Below are positions 13,601 through 25,605 of a stretch of 64,000 nucleotides of DNA, in pieces. The stretch spans positions 110,001 through 174,000 of the forward strand of contig JAWDGP010000016.1 in assembly GCA_033675545.1 (NCBI GenBank), read 5' to 3'. The translations under genes were made by a program, and so were the position numbers. Within the stretch, counting starts at the first letter, position 1. Every line of letters starts with the position of its first letter. The stretch comes from Elysia crispata. Taxonomy: Eukaryota > Mollusca > Gastropoda > Plakobranchidae. The notes beneath the pieces are model-generated. The model ran no database searches. It saw only the letters and a program-made list of their open reading frames with translations, and was not told where the DNA came from.

Positions 13601-16600
13601 AGAAAGAAGCATTGCCAACTACATGAAAGCAGAAAAATATCAAAAGATGCAAGTTTTAGAATGCACATAATTGTAATGTATTAAAAAAACAAAACAAAAC
13701 AAAATCAAAACTAAAAGTCATGCATTTGAGGTGCAATTAGGTCTATATGTGTGTAAAAGTTTAATGACCTTTTATAGTCGACTGTGTTGGCTGTGCTGGG
13801 TACTCTTGTCAAGGTGTAGAAAGCCTCTGGTTCATCCTCTTTGAACTTTTTGGCAACTTCATGCATATCAACAAAGAAATTTTCTCCTCCCTTGATGCAT
13901 TCATCAAACCTTATTTATGTTCACATTTAAACAGAGAATATAAAAAGGAAACAGTAAAATGAGTAATCCTAAAGTATTCAGTTTTCATTAGCCATAAATT
14001 AATTCTACTTCTTAATGTTAGAGAAAAATCAAAATATGTTGCATTTTGCATGGTACACAGAATATCAATTTAATGTTTTGAAGTTATTAGTCTTTCAAAA
14101 CAATTTTTTGCAAGCACAATGAATAACAGAAATTTGCACAAAGTTAACTTCATGCTTTGCTTATTCTTAAAAATTAAAAATGAAAATAAAAGAAAATAAA
14201 AAACGAATATTATGTAAATGTTAAAATTTCATTTTTGGCACTGTTAGAACAGATATATTTAATGCAAAAAAAAAAGTTTCAGTTGTAAGTAATGAAAGAA
14301 ATAACAATGAAAGAGTCAATTGAAGAAGTATTAGAATATGTAATAAACAAAAACACTTGTTTTGATGAGGATAAGATCTTCATATCGTCACGTCATTTGA
14401 TAAAAGCCCAACTCAATTTTTGGCGATTTTTTGTTGACACAATTTTTGTATATTACATATAAATTCTTTCATTTTGCTTGAACCCTAATAGGTTTTATTT
14501 AAGAAATATTAGAATTAATTAAAACAATATTACTATTAATACTTTTGTTTTATATGCGAAAAGAAAGTTTTCATTCTATAACTCAAAATAGGTAAAAATG
14601 AGTTAGGTATTTATTGAATGAACATGACAATATTATGGCAGAGTAAAACAGTATTGGACTAAATATACTCTTACTTAACACAATGAAGGAGCTGGAGGCC
14701 TGGAGGTGACTCATAATGAATTTGATCCATATGGAGATCCAGACCTATGCGGGTGTGTGCTGCATTCTCTGGTACTGGGTCAGGAGACGTCTCCACTTCA
14801 AAGGTCTAAAGATACAGATTGGCAGAGTAGTACATTTTCCCACATTTAATAGCAAATTATTGTTACATAAACCAAAGAAAATGTTATGCTCCAATCTAGA
14901 AGAAATTTAGGTTTCATTGCTAAAACCACGCAAAACAGAATATATGAAAAGGTTGTATTCCTTTTAAAATTACTATGAAAATTAAAAAAAACTTATAGAT
15001 AAAAGCACTCACATTGCCATAAATTGTATGCTGCACTTGAGCAATCCTCTCAGCAGTCTAGAAAATAAAACCAGAAAGAATTTTTACCAACTGTGATGTG
15101 CATGGTCAATTTCACTTGGCTAAGTGTACATTAAAACATGTATTACTATCAAAGATACATAATGAAGAGTTTGGCGACAAAGTGAATAAAATTTATTTTA
15201 GTGATTTTGATAGAAACAGAAATTGTATAATATTACACATAATATAAAAATGTTATAATTAATTGAGGTGCCATTAGGGATATGCTACATATTAAAAGAA
15301 AAAAAAAACACTAATGGGATCATAGCTTTGATAAAGAGGTAGTCATCATGTGGTTTCACTTTCTTTATCTGCAATACCTCATATCCTGCTTTGTAGTCAA
15401 AACCCTCAAACATACTTTAAGGAAATAATTTTTCTCAGTGACGGCAATCCTTTTCTTTATTTCATGAACATTTAAATTCTAAAAAGATTTTTAGGGTATT
15501 TGTTGCTTTTGGGATTTTAAAAAATCTTATCATTTTTTCAGTTTAACCAAAACCTGCTCTCTGTAATCATTGCAATTCAATTTATGAAAATACTTTACTT
15601 TGTGCATTTTAAAGTAAAAGTAGTTACTAGATATTTTTGCTCTTACCCTGATGACCTTCAAAAACTTATTTAAAGATCTATCAAACATTTCATTATTCTA
15701 TCAGAGAATATCAAATTCTCAATATAGAATCAGCAAAAAAGTTAATATTAAACTAATCAAACAAAACATTGTCGATAAAATATTGAGTGTTCACCTTCAG
15801 CATTTCCTCCTTATTCAAAGGCACATTCTTAATCAGACAAATTCCTTGCTCGCTGAGAGCATTCAGCCACCTGTGGATTAAAAAAAAAGAAAAATCAGAG
15901 CGCAACTTAAAAGAAGAATTACTACTCTTATAATTTCTTATATTCCTGAAATGTCAAGAAAGTATAAGAACACAATTTCACGAAAAATTGCAAGTGATAT
16001 AGTTTATTATATATCTTTATGCTCTATACAGAACCATAAAATCAGTGTACAATGCACATCAAGTCTTAGCTGAAATGTCATGTAAATAGTATTTTTCCTG
16101 AAAGACCGTGAGAAAGAGTAAAAGTTCATGTTTAACTTTTGTACGGTACCCATAAAGAATAATTTGTGCCTCTGGTAATCTGTCAAAGCTCTTTGTTCCT
16201 TCAATTTATACATTGTTATAACGTACCGTATTCATTTCAATCACAAGATATAATTAGACCTCTTAAGCTAATCAAAAAGCTATCATAACAATAATGCAGA
16301 AGCATAAAAGATAAGACTAAAATCTTTTATTTTTTGAACCACCAAAGAAGCATCTCTGCAAATATCAATGTGCACCACAGATGCTTTCATATTGATTGCT
16401 CTGATTATGTTTACTTAAACATCAATAAATCAAGAGAATGCAAGCTATAATCTGGTTTTAAATTTTTTAGTTCATGTTTTCAGGGTTGAATTAGACAAAT
16501 ATTTGCTTCAAATTTTTTAGTTTCTTTTTTGGATTTAAGTTTCTCAATTTTTTATTGTATTTTGACTATTTTTTTATCTATCATTTGGACAACACGAGTC

Positions 16601-19600
16601 AAAAAACATAATATTTCACTTACTTGTATAATGCTTCATCCGAGTTAACAACATCATTGTACTCTAGGACTGGAATTGTTTTCTGCATAAAATAATGTGA
16701 TGCAATAGCAGTTTAAAAAGTTGCCAAAGACAAAGACCTTACAAAGAAAAAGAAAACCCTATTTATTAAAAAAACAAAAACAAAACAAAAAACAAAAAAA
16801 AAACTAATTTCAGCATTCCTAACACACAATATTAAATAATGTACTGTTCAGCAAAGCAACTACTCTTTCTTGGTATATTTCTTTTCACAGGTATCAAGGA
16901 TAATGCAACACCAGATAGTATTGAAAGATTACATGATCTTGCCTTGCTATGGGAAAAATAATGAACAGATTAATTTTTGTAAACTGCTTACATCTTCAAA
17001 GAATGGCATAGCTCTCTGCTCTCGCCTCTGTTTATCTGCGGCATCTGAGTAACAGTGGTACCTGAGGAACTTGGTGAGTATAGGACCCTCGTGATACTTC
17101 TCTTCTGCATTCTCACCTGTCCAACCCACCACAATAACTTCATCACCTTATGCAGAAGACAAAAAACAAACTGTAGAGTTTAGAAAAAAAAAAACAACAA
17201 AAGCTAAAAAGGAGAGAATAACTGATATAAACGCAGAAAAACCAATTGAAATAGTGACAGAGAGACACATCATAATTATGAAGCATCTTCTCACCTTCCA
17301 TTTTGGCTGAAGTTACTCTAATATTTTCATCCAGCTTAGTAAAGTCAACCAACACGGTGGAAGTGTGTGGCAGGCACGCACCACAGTGGCAGTTATGACG
17401 GAGCCACATGCTGTAAAACCTGACGACACAAAACATTGATTTATAAAAGATGGGTGTAATTTGCACTTTGCAATAAATTCCACAAAAGTGGACTTTTGAA
17501 AGCTCAAGCACAGCGTTATCCTGAATATATTTTGAAATCTGATTTAATTTTCTTCTTTATTTTAACTTAAGATTTTTTCAAAAGAGGTAGACTTGTTTCC
17601 TTAGCAGTAGACTTTAACGGAATACTTTTGTAGACAAGCCCATCACTCTGGAATTTCACATGAAGTTCTAATAAAGATTAACATCCCACCATCATCACTA
17701 TATCCACCATATTCTGATTATCATCGTCACCACCATATCCCTGTGTCAACACAAAAACTTAACGAAGCCCTTATGAACTAAAGCGTTTGCTGCATAAGAC
17801 TTTAACTCTATCATATATTTTGACTTTGCTTATGGCAGCAATCATTCAAAACAGACGCAAATGCCTGAAAAGAGTCAATTAGTCAGTGCTGCATATTTTA
17901 AAAAGTAACCCCAGTACACATTTTAGTATATTATACAAATTAACATCAATAAATTTGTTATTTTTGTGAACCTTTGATCTCAAAACAGTAATTATGAAAT
18001 TGAAAACGACGTGCAACTCCTAAGATCCAGATAAACCCAGGACCCAATATGAAGAATTTGCTTTAAAAAATGGAAACTTTGCAGAGTAGGTTCCGCGCTA
18101 TATCAAGCAGTGGTCACTTTGAAAATAAATATTAAAAGAAATATAAATTAAACTAAAAGCTTTCTCAAGATAAGATCAAAATTAACTCCCATGACTCAAA
18201 ATGTCATGAATTCCAAACCATCGATTTTGCATGAAGGGAAAAAAAAAAACCCACAACAAAAACAAACAAACAAACAAACAAATATCTCACTCACTCGATA
18301 CTAGTGCCATCTTCTGACATCTGACAAGATGGCTCTACCAAAGCTCTTACCTAGACACATGACCGTCTTCCCAGGTAATCTGCAAGTGCTTTCCGTCTTC
18401 CACGATTTTCAAATCTTTAACTCCATCCAACTTCACATGCTGATACTGCTCACAGATGCAGTGGAGAAATAATTACATGTATGAGAAATAAACTGATGAA
18501 AAAGAAACAGGAAGTATCTTATTGGAAAGAGACCATAACCGTTCAAAGGATAATATAATGAGACCTTTTTCAATTCTCTAAACAACCTCTTCCTTTATTA
18601 AAAAACAAGCAAACATACCAACAAACTCTCCTGCCTGAATTTCTATAATAAGATGGATATTTTAGATTGTTTATTCAATCTTTCATCTGAATCCTTGCTG
18701 GCAGTATGTTATGTTGATTAACCTGCGTGCTTGTGTATTGCCAATTGGTAACACAAATTGGCTCACCTTGTGCCGCTACGGAAACTATACCACTTTTCTC
18801 TCAAGTCCACTTTTTTTTTAGAAAATGGCAGTCGTTTATGATTAATGTATAAAATGAGAAAAGAACCTGATCTTTTCAGCTATTCCATACCCACAGTGGG
18901 CTTAGGCCAACATGATTCGATGATCATTGGATAAAATAATCATAAAAGATCAAGTAACATTAGAAAGGCCGTATTGCTGAAGGAAGGGTTGAATCTTTTC
19001 TTCCCGTAGAAACAAAACTCTAAAACTCCATTTATGAGGCTTATAATTATACTGTCACTATACTTCACGACATAGATTCACAATAGAGCACTCATGGTTT
19101 TTAATCTCATTAATCTCAATTTCATAGTTTCAAAATTTTGCAGCTGCTATTACCAACATATCATCACAATATCTCCATCTCCATCACAACTGTCATCACA
19201 ATAACCACCATGCGACCTTACACAGCTGTGCTACCATTGCCACTACTAACAACCCCCTTTGGATAACAATTTTCATCTGTTTCAAAATAGTTTCAGTATT
19301 CAAAAAGAGCCAAAGTACCCCAGCAAGCACGTCAGTCGGAGGAAAAGACATCTGAAATTAGGGTTCAAGTTCTCTAAATGTTGATATTTACCATGCTGCC
19401 ATTTTATTGTTCTTCTTTTTTGAAAATTTTATCTAATTAAATTTTTACTTGACTTTTGTATTCTCCTGCCTTAGTTAGACTATTCAAATTCTGATATTCG
19501 TACAGTGCATCTTTGTTTTCCTCGTTGTGGTGGCTTATATGATCAGAGATTTTCCTTTTCATAATTATAATTCATTAAACTGTGCTAATTCTTAATCATC

Positions 19601-21554
19601 TTCATCATCACTACTTACACAACAACCACCACTTCCACCACCACCATCGTCATCATCTCCACTTTGAAAGTCATAAATAAATAAAACAAGAGACTCACAA
19701 TATCATCTAAGTAAAATCCTCTTTTCTTGATGCCCTCAAGGTATGAGCATGATGTTTCTGAGGAGGAAATATGGTGAAATAAAACATTATTGTTCTCTTG
19801 AATTATGATGATAATATTTAATGATATTCATTTTTTAGATAAATCGATGAGATTTATTATAAATAAGAGTCGAAATAGTGTTTGGTCAGTCAACTTATAG
19901 TGCGTACTAATTCAACCTCTAGTCAGTCAGTCGTCGGTTGGTCAACCTATAGTTTTCGAAAGCATTGCGTTTTACTCGGTACTGTTTGAGATTAAACAGC
20001 AAAGATGTTCTAATTATTAGAACATCGATGTTTAACAGTTTGCAATTTCCACACACGCATTTCAGTCTCATTTTCTACGGACGAGTCGTGTGATTGGCTC
20101 TGTATACTTTTCGTACCCCTAGACAAACAGAGCCAAACAGGTTACCCTAATCTGTTACAATGAAAATTGACAAATCTAAGCTATTTCAATTTTATTATGC
20201 TATGATATATTTTAAAGGGAGGACAGAGGAACACACCGTCCCAGGTATCAGTTGATTCTCCAAAACGCTCATTGAAAGGCCATGTAGGCACGAGTAAAAA
20301 TGTGACTAGAGAGTTTAAAGCTGTCCATTTATTGGTAACTTTATATTAATAAGCGTTTAGAAGGATTCTGCAAGATCAGCGTATTTTTTTATAGTTTCAG
20401 AACCTTCAAGTGTTTAAGTAATAATTGAGAATTTAAAAAAAATATATTGTTGATACATACCCTCTAAATAAATCAAATACTAAGGGCATTTCAATGTAGT
20501 ATCGCATCTTTCAATACTCATTAAAGAATTATTTATTTCACAGGGCCGCGATAAACAAGCTAAAACTTGTGGCCATATCGCATATTTTTGAGCTTCTCGA
20601 AATTGTAAGATAGACAGCGCAAGGTGTTTTTAAAAGTTAACTATTAAGGAGATATCCTTGCTTGGTGCCATTCCACTGATCGTTCAAAATGATTTTAGAA
20701 ACGTCACACAAGTCAGGTTTTTTTTCTTTTCTTTTTTTTTTTTTTCTTAACTTTTGATACCGTCAACAGTTGATACTGCCTAACTCTTGGAAGAAGGAGA
20801 TAATTTTAGTTACGGATACCACGCCCATCAAGAGACAGATTGTCTCAAGCCGCAACTTTTTCTAAATAAATCCGTTGTGACAGGGAATAAGCTTGACACG
20901 GTTTTGGAGACGGGTATTTGGCGTTGTCAATGAGAAGAAAATCATTAGTTTTACATTGTTAACCGAAAGAATTGTAGTGAGTTTGTGGCTAATGGACCAA
21001 ACTAAGAGCAGCGAGATTTTATCTCGAGGTTTCGATCGGAGATTGAGTTTTGGAAATCATCTTTTCGGGTCCTGACAGCAGTATAATGCCCGGAATCACC
21101 TTGCCAAAACTATATTCAGACGACATTATAATGACAAGAATCGGTGTTCATTACATAGAACTAGAAAGCCAACACTCTCAATGTAAATAATTATGTTATG
21201 CGCAGTTTTCAACGGGTGCTTCAAGAAACTTTTATTTTCTTTGTTATTTTATAGAGCTCGTCATAGACACCTTGATTTAAGACCCTTTTCCACAGGCCTC
21301 CGTCTTTTACGGCCTCATCTCATTTACTGACGCTAGCGTCAAGTAACAGCTGTTGTCCAAATCGGTCATAAAAAAGAGCCAAAATAATAAATTAGGAAGA
21401 ATTCTTTTTTAACCACAGACATGGCTTCGGTTTCAGTACGGCAACGCAAGTTAAAAAATCATAAACCAAAAAGTTTTTCTATCAACTTTTTTTATCAGCA
21501 ACTATAAAATCTACACGATAACAAAATAAAGCAATTCTTACCTGAGGGAGGCAT
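10643..21554 (-). CDS. Gamma-butyrobetaine hydroxylase-like Fe(II)/2-oxoglutarate dioxygenase (15 exons, complete)
   Basis: Family members BBOX1 and TMLHE hydroxylate gamma-butyrobetaine or trimethyllysine in carnitine synthesis. Minus-strand exons: 21542-21554, 19699-19757, 18351-18448, 17295-17419, 16992-17146, 16624-16682, 15795-15870, 15013-15057, 14675-14805, 13769-13909, 13117-13177, 12625-12678, 11971-12039, 11017-11118, 10643-10750. They sum to 1296 nt (431 residues plus stop), and every junction keeps phase. The start ATG has an in-frame TAA five codons upstream. Residues 62-72 read WLRHNCHCGAC, the N-terminal zinc-site signature (C67, C69, C72, probably H117). H235-M-D237 and H382 (RVSHGR) form the iron triad; R393 (GHRLL) is the likely 2-oxoglutarate-binding arginine. 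Human BBOX1 is 387 and TMLHE 421 residues. There is no evident mitochondrial presequence, which favours the cytosolic BBOX1-like branch. Exon 10 uses a weak GTCATT donor. The substrate cannot be read from the sequence; invertebrates often carry several paralogues. Confidence 0.93.
20004..20026. repeat. Perfect inverted repeat (11-bp arms, 1-base loop)
   Basis: GATGTTCTAAT, a single T, then ATTAGAACATC. Flanking bases (AAACAG and related sequence) extend the dyad imperfectly. It lies in intron 1 of the dioxygenase gene. It could be the remnant of a small foldback element. Confidence 0.6.
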
Positions 21555-22039
21555 TCTTATGTCCTGCTTTTATCGATACAAGTACAGGAAAACAAACTAA
21601 ATGCACAAAGAGTCGTTTTAAAACTCAGTCTCAGGTGAATGTGATCTAGATCTAGCTCACTTCACCATTAGAGCAAGAGTCGCACCTGTGGCTTGGCAAG
21701 CCTTGACCGGTGGTTATAAAACTCGAGCGCAAAATCAAATTATCATAATTTGAATTAGAATCGGCCTTTAATTTCAGCCGCTCAACACCGCCCCTCAAAA
21801 GTCCCACTTGGAACCGACAGTAATAGATGAAAGAATTGGCGGCAATTTGCTAGTTATGAAGAGGCAATCAAACCGGACAGTTGGCTTGACCTTGTACGAA
21901 CAAGTACTATTTATTTTTAGTAATAAGATCTGTTCGTCCACACTGAGTATTATAATTAGGAACCTGTTAAAACCGCGAAAGATATTCTAGCGTGTTCGAC
22001 AACCCAAAAGGCTATGAGTCACGATTAGAACAAATCCAC

Positions 22040-22095
22040 CAAATATCCAGCCTTGCAGGACACTGAGGGAGGTCGGGAGTTCGATTCCTGGGGTC
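22040..22095 (+). repeat. Possible tRNA-like fragment (B box only)
   Basis: GAGTTCGATTCCTG matches the pol III B box and T-arm. No convincing A box precedes it, so this is at best a degraded SINE head. Confidence 0.25.
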
Positions 22096-24571
22096 AACTC
22101 ATAAGGTCCTACTCATGATAGTAATTTTCATAATTCGAACTTGGCCTCGCAGTGACGTATTGATGAAAACCTTGCTCGAGACCTCATACAAAGAGAGCCG
22201 CCACCAAGAGCGCAGTATGATGATTGGATTGGATCCCATGTTACCAACCTTATATAACCGAAGATTTGTTGTCTTTCTCGCTGTACAGGTTACACTATCT
22301 TTACACTGTCTTATCAACCTTGATGATCGTGTATAATCGGTTGTTGTTCTTCTATACTGACCTCAGCGGGTGAGGTAGATTGAGAGTCGGATGGAGCCGT
22401 GATTCACAAACATTGAGTCGATAACAAAAGAGACTAAGAAATCTACTTAAATAACCGTTGTCAAATTAATAAATCTTCAAAAGAAATAAAGGCAGAGCTA
22501 AAGTTAAATAAGCTATGCTTGTAATCAAAAGCTTGATCTACCAATGCCCAATACATTGTTTGACATTTACGGCTCCTTTTCTCTCACTATATCAGGCCTC
22601 TCTATTCCCGCATGGTGGTTTTTCGATTTATAATTAAGCCATTTCCTATCATGAAATGAAAAGGGTTTGATGTAGGGCCTTTGTCTCTTCTCATTTCGGT
22701 TTCTTTTTCCCAACCAGTGAATCGAAAAATGCTAAAATCATTGAGAACATTGACCGTATTATAAACCAATTTTGATAATTCTTATACCAGCAGATACTGC
22801 AGTTTACAAAATACGACGTTCCTTAGTCCACAAGTCTTTATAGTTATACTTCACAGTTCCTTGCCATTTCTGTTTAGGCTTCTATAATCCTCTAGAGCCA
22901 ATCTTAACGGCAATATTCGTTGACTTGAGCTCATAAGAGCGACGACTCATTAAGTCACAGCCATTACAGACCTGCTTCTACGTCTGCCAGACGTGCTCCC
23001 GCCCTTATGCTAGTGTGGAGGCTAGCAGACGACCACTGTAAGGCGCTTGTCTTGCGTGTAGACGAGAGAACATGTCGTCTGGAGCGAGAAGCATCGACCT
23101 GTGTACGCCGGAAACATCCCAGAGAAGATCCTCTGGAAATCACTCGTACAAGCGGCCTTAACATTGTCTCATTTCTCTCACTCCGCGATGTATATTCAGC
23201 ACCTAGGAATAAAAAAATGTTTCCCGGAGTAAATTTTTTTTTATGCATTTCTGAGTATATTCTCTGAACTGAAAAACGAAAATTCAAAGTCAGTCTCCAA
23301 GTGTCCATAGTTTTCAATATTGTTCTCATATGATCATATTAACACGGTTTTTTTTAACAGCCTAATTATGTTTGTAACTATTTGGTTCCCAAATAATCCT
23401 TAAGATCATTCTTATTGTGGTCATATTAAGGTAAACAATTAGGTAAACAATGAAACAACATTTTTTTTAAAGTTTTGCCTAATGGAGAAAGTCAATCAAC
23501 TTAACAACCAACCAATTAATCGACCAATAAACCAATGATTTAATTAGTCAATCGACCGCTCAAATCAATTATTTTGAAAATATCCGTTTTTTTTCAGTGT
23601 ATGCCCTGAAATAACTTATACACTAGAGACAGAATAGCGGATTATCATTATGGTAAGATTAGGAAGCTGAGCAATTAAGTAAATGTTGTAATAAATAGCC
23701 CTACACTGCCACCAACCGCTTCTGTTGGGTTATTTTAGATCTTTTCCCTTTTTCAGTACATGCATGGATTAATCACAAGGGCCAACATGTTTCAGTAATA
23801 AGTAAGCTTTTCATTGTTCGATCTATAAACTAACCTATTTTTCGCCCTCTATTTTCTTTCCGCTTTCCTGCGACAGCCAAACTAGGATCATTTTCTATGA
23901 GTTATGAACTAAATGAAAGATGTTTGCATCCAAGTAATAAACAAATTGGGAGGAGAAAGTAAACACTAAGCATTCTAGAATTGAATTTGATACAGTTTGA
24001 TACTCTTCGTCTTTAAGAATATAAGTATTTGTTTAAAATTATCTAACGGGAAAAATCGTAGCGGTACAAGCAAAACTCATGTGTTGCAGACAAACTTACA
24101 GTGGGTGGAACTTACTAGTTCTTAGAACAGGATCAAAAGACAACGCCCACTATGGACTTGAAGATAAGGGACCGATTTCGGCAACCATCATACAAGCGCT
24201 GATATCATTTTGGGCGTTTGGACGGAAACGGTTATCACAATCGGACGATGTAACTCGGTAATCTGTGAAACAGATATCTAGCTATGGATCTAGATCTATC
24301 CGTACGTCAAAGTCCAGAAAATTAAGTGTAAAGTCAACGCCTTTACAACGGCTACTGTGTTTTCTTCTCACAGTAGCAAACGCGGCATGATTGATTTTAT
24401 ATTTAGCCTACTTCAAGGGGTCAGAATGGGGTTATAACACACACGGTGAGTCCGAAACTGCCTGGAATGACCGCAACCAAGCGTCCTGGTAATTTGACCC
24501 CGTTGTGACCCCAGGCACCTTGAATAGTTGCAGGGTAAGACGTAAGGCTTATTGCCCGGCTGTGTAAGTTC

Positions 24572-24574
<3 letters not shown>

Positions 24575-24660
<86 letters not shown>
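24575..24660. repeat. (GA)n microsatellite
   Basis: About 85 bp of uninterrupted GA, between a tRNA-like head on the right and unique sequence on the left. Confidence 0.95.
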
Positions 24661-24662
<2 letters not shown>

Positions 24663-24744
24663 GAGTAAGTATAGAAAAATCAACCACTAACCTAGATCTA
24701 GATCGAGACCGACAAATAAGGCGAAAGACGAAAAAATTATAACA

Positions 24745-24843
24745 GACGGAATGAACAGGGATCGAACCTGCACCTCGATGCGGCACCCATCGCCTTGCCG
24801 AGACAAGACCAGGCACTTAACCACTGAGCTATCCGCATCTACA
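24745..24843 (-). repeat. tRNA-like sequence, probable SINE head
   Basis: The minus strand reads a D-arm (TAGCTCAGTGGTTAAGTGC), a short anticodon-like hairpin (CTTG...CAAG), and a T-arm with B box (GCAGGTTCGATCCCTGT), in tRNA order and spacing. The acceptor arms pair only partly and the middle is too long, so a SINE-type element is likelier than a working tRNA gene. A (GA)n tract lies just downstream on its strand. Confidence 0.5.
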
Positions 24844-24907
24844 AAAATAGATACTTCAGGAACAGTGACTTTCATGCTAGCTTGAATAGACTAAGAAGTT
24901 GAATCGC

Positions 24908-24972
<65 letters not shown>

Positions 24973-25010
24973 GAGAGAGAGAAAGAAAGAAAGAAAGAAA
25001 GGGAGAGAGA
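24908..25010. repeat. (GA)n microsatellite with GAAA interruptions
   Basis: GA repeats with a short GAAA block near the right end. The tRNA-like element sits between this tract and the one at 24575-24660. Confidence 0.9.
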
Positions 25011-25519
25011 GATACAGGTATTCATATACATCACAGCAGCAAAGACGAAAACTACTGCATACCCAGACTTATATCATCAGACTTTTTATTTTGTTCGAGC
25101 CAGCCAACTAAATGACCATTATGTTTTGTTCCCATTCGAATGTTCGAATAATAATTACTGCATATTCTCATCATTCTTTTCTTTTTCCTTCTTTTTCTTT
25201 ATGAGACAGCGGCACCATGACCCGCATGATTCTCAAATTTTTTATCATAGTTTTAGTTACTGCTCAAGAGAATATACACACACATAAACTGCTATTGGTT
25301 TTACAAAATCCTGCTTGAAAGTCACATCAAACTCTGTAAATCCGCTACAAAACTTGCTAGATGCTGCAATTATGTTCTACGTATATCCATTATGACACAG
25401 AAACCTAGCGCCGCATTTTTATAGATTGTTATTGAAAATGAGCTAAGACCGTCATTTTGCTTAGTCCTGTTTTTTTTTTTTTTTAACAAGAGTCTTCTTC
25501 ATTACGCAAACTTCAGGAC

Positions 25520-25605
25520 TCCAGATTGCTCAGGTGGAAGAGCGGTCGAATTACAAGTTTGAAATCTAAAGTCTCAGCCATCTGGTGGTTGAATTGGATC
25601 CCATC
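25520..25605 (+). repeat. tRNA-like fragment, probable SINE head
   Basis: ATTGCTCAGGTGGAAGAGCGG resembles a D-arm with A box, followed about 50 nt later by GGTTGAATTGGATCCC, a diverged T-arm and B box. Pairing is degraded. Confidence 0.4.

Noticed and set aside
24745..24843. A functional tRNA gene
   Set aside because: The acceptor arms pair poorly and the region between anticodon and T-arm is too long; a SINE head fits better.
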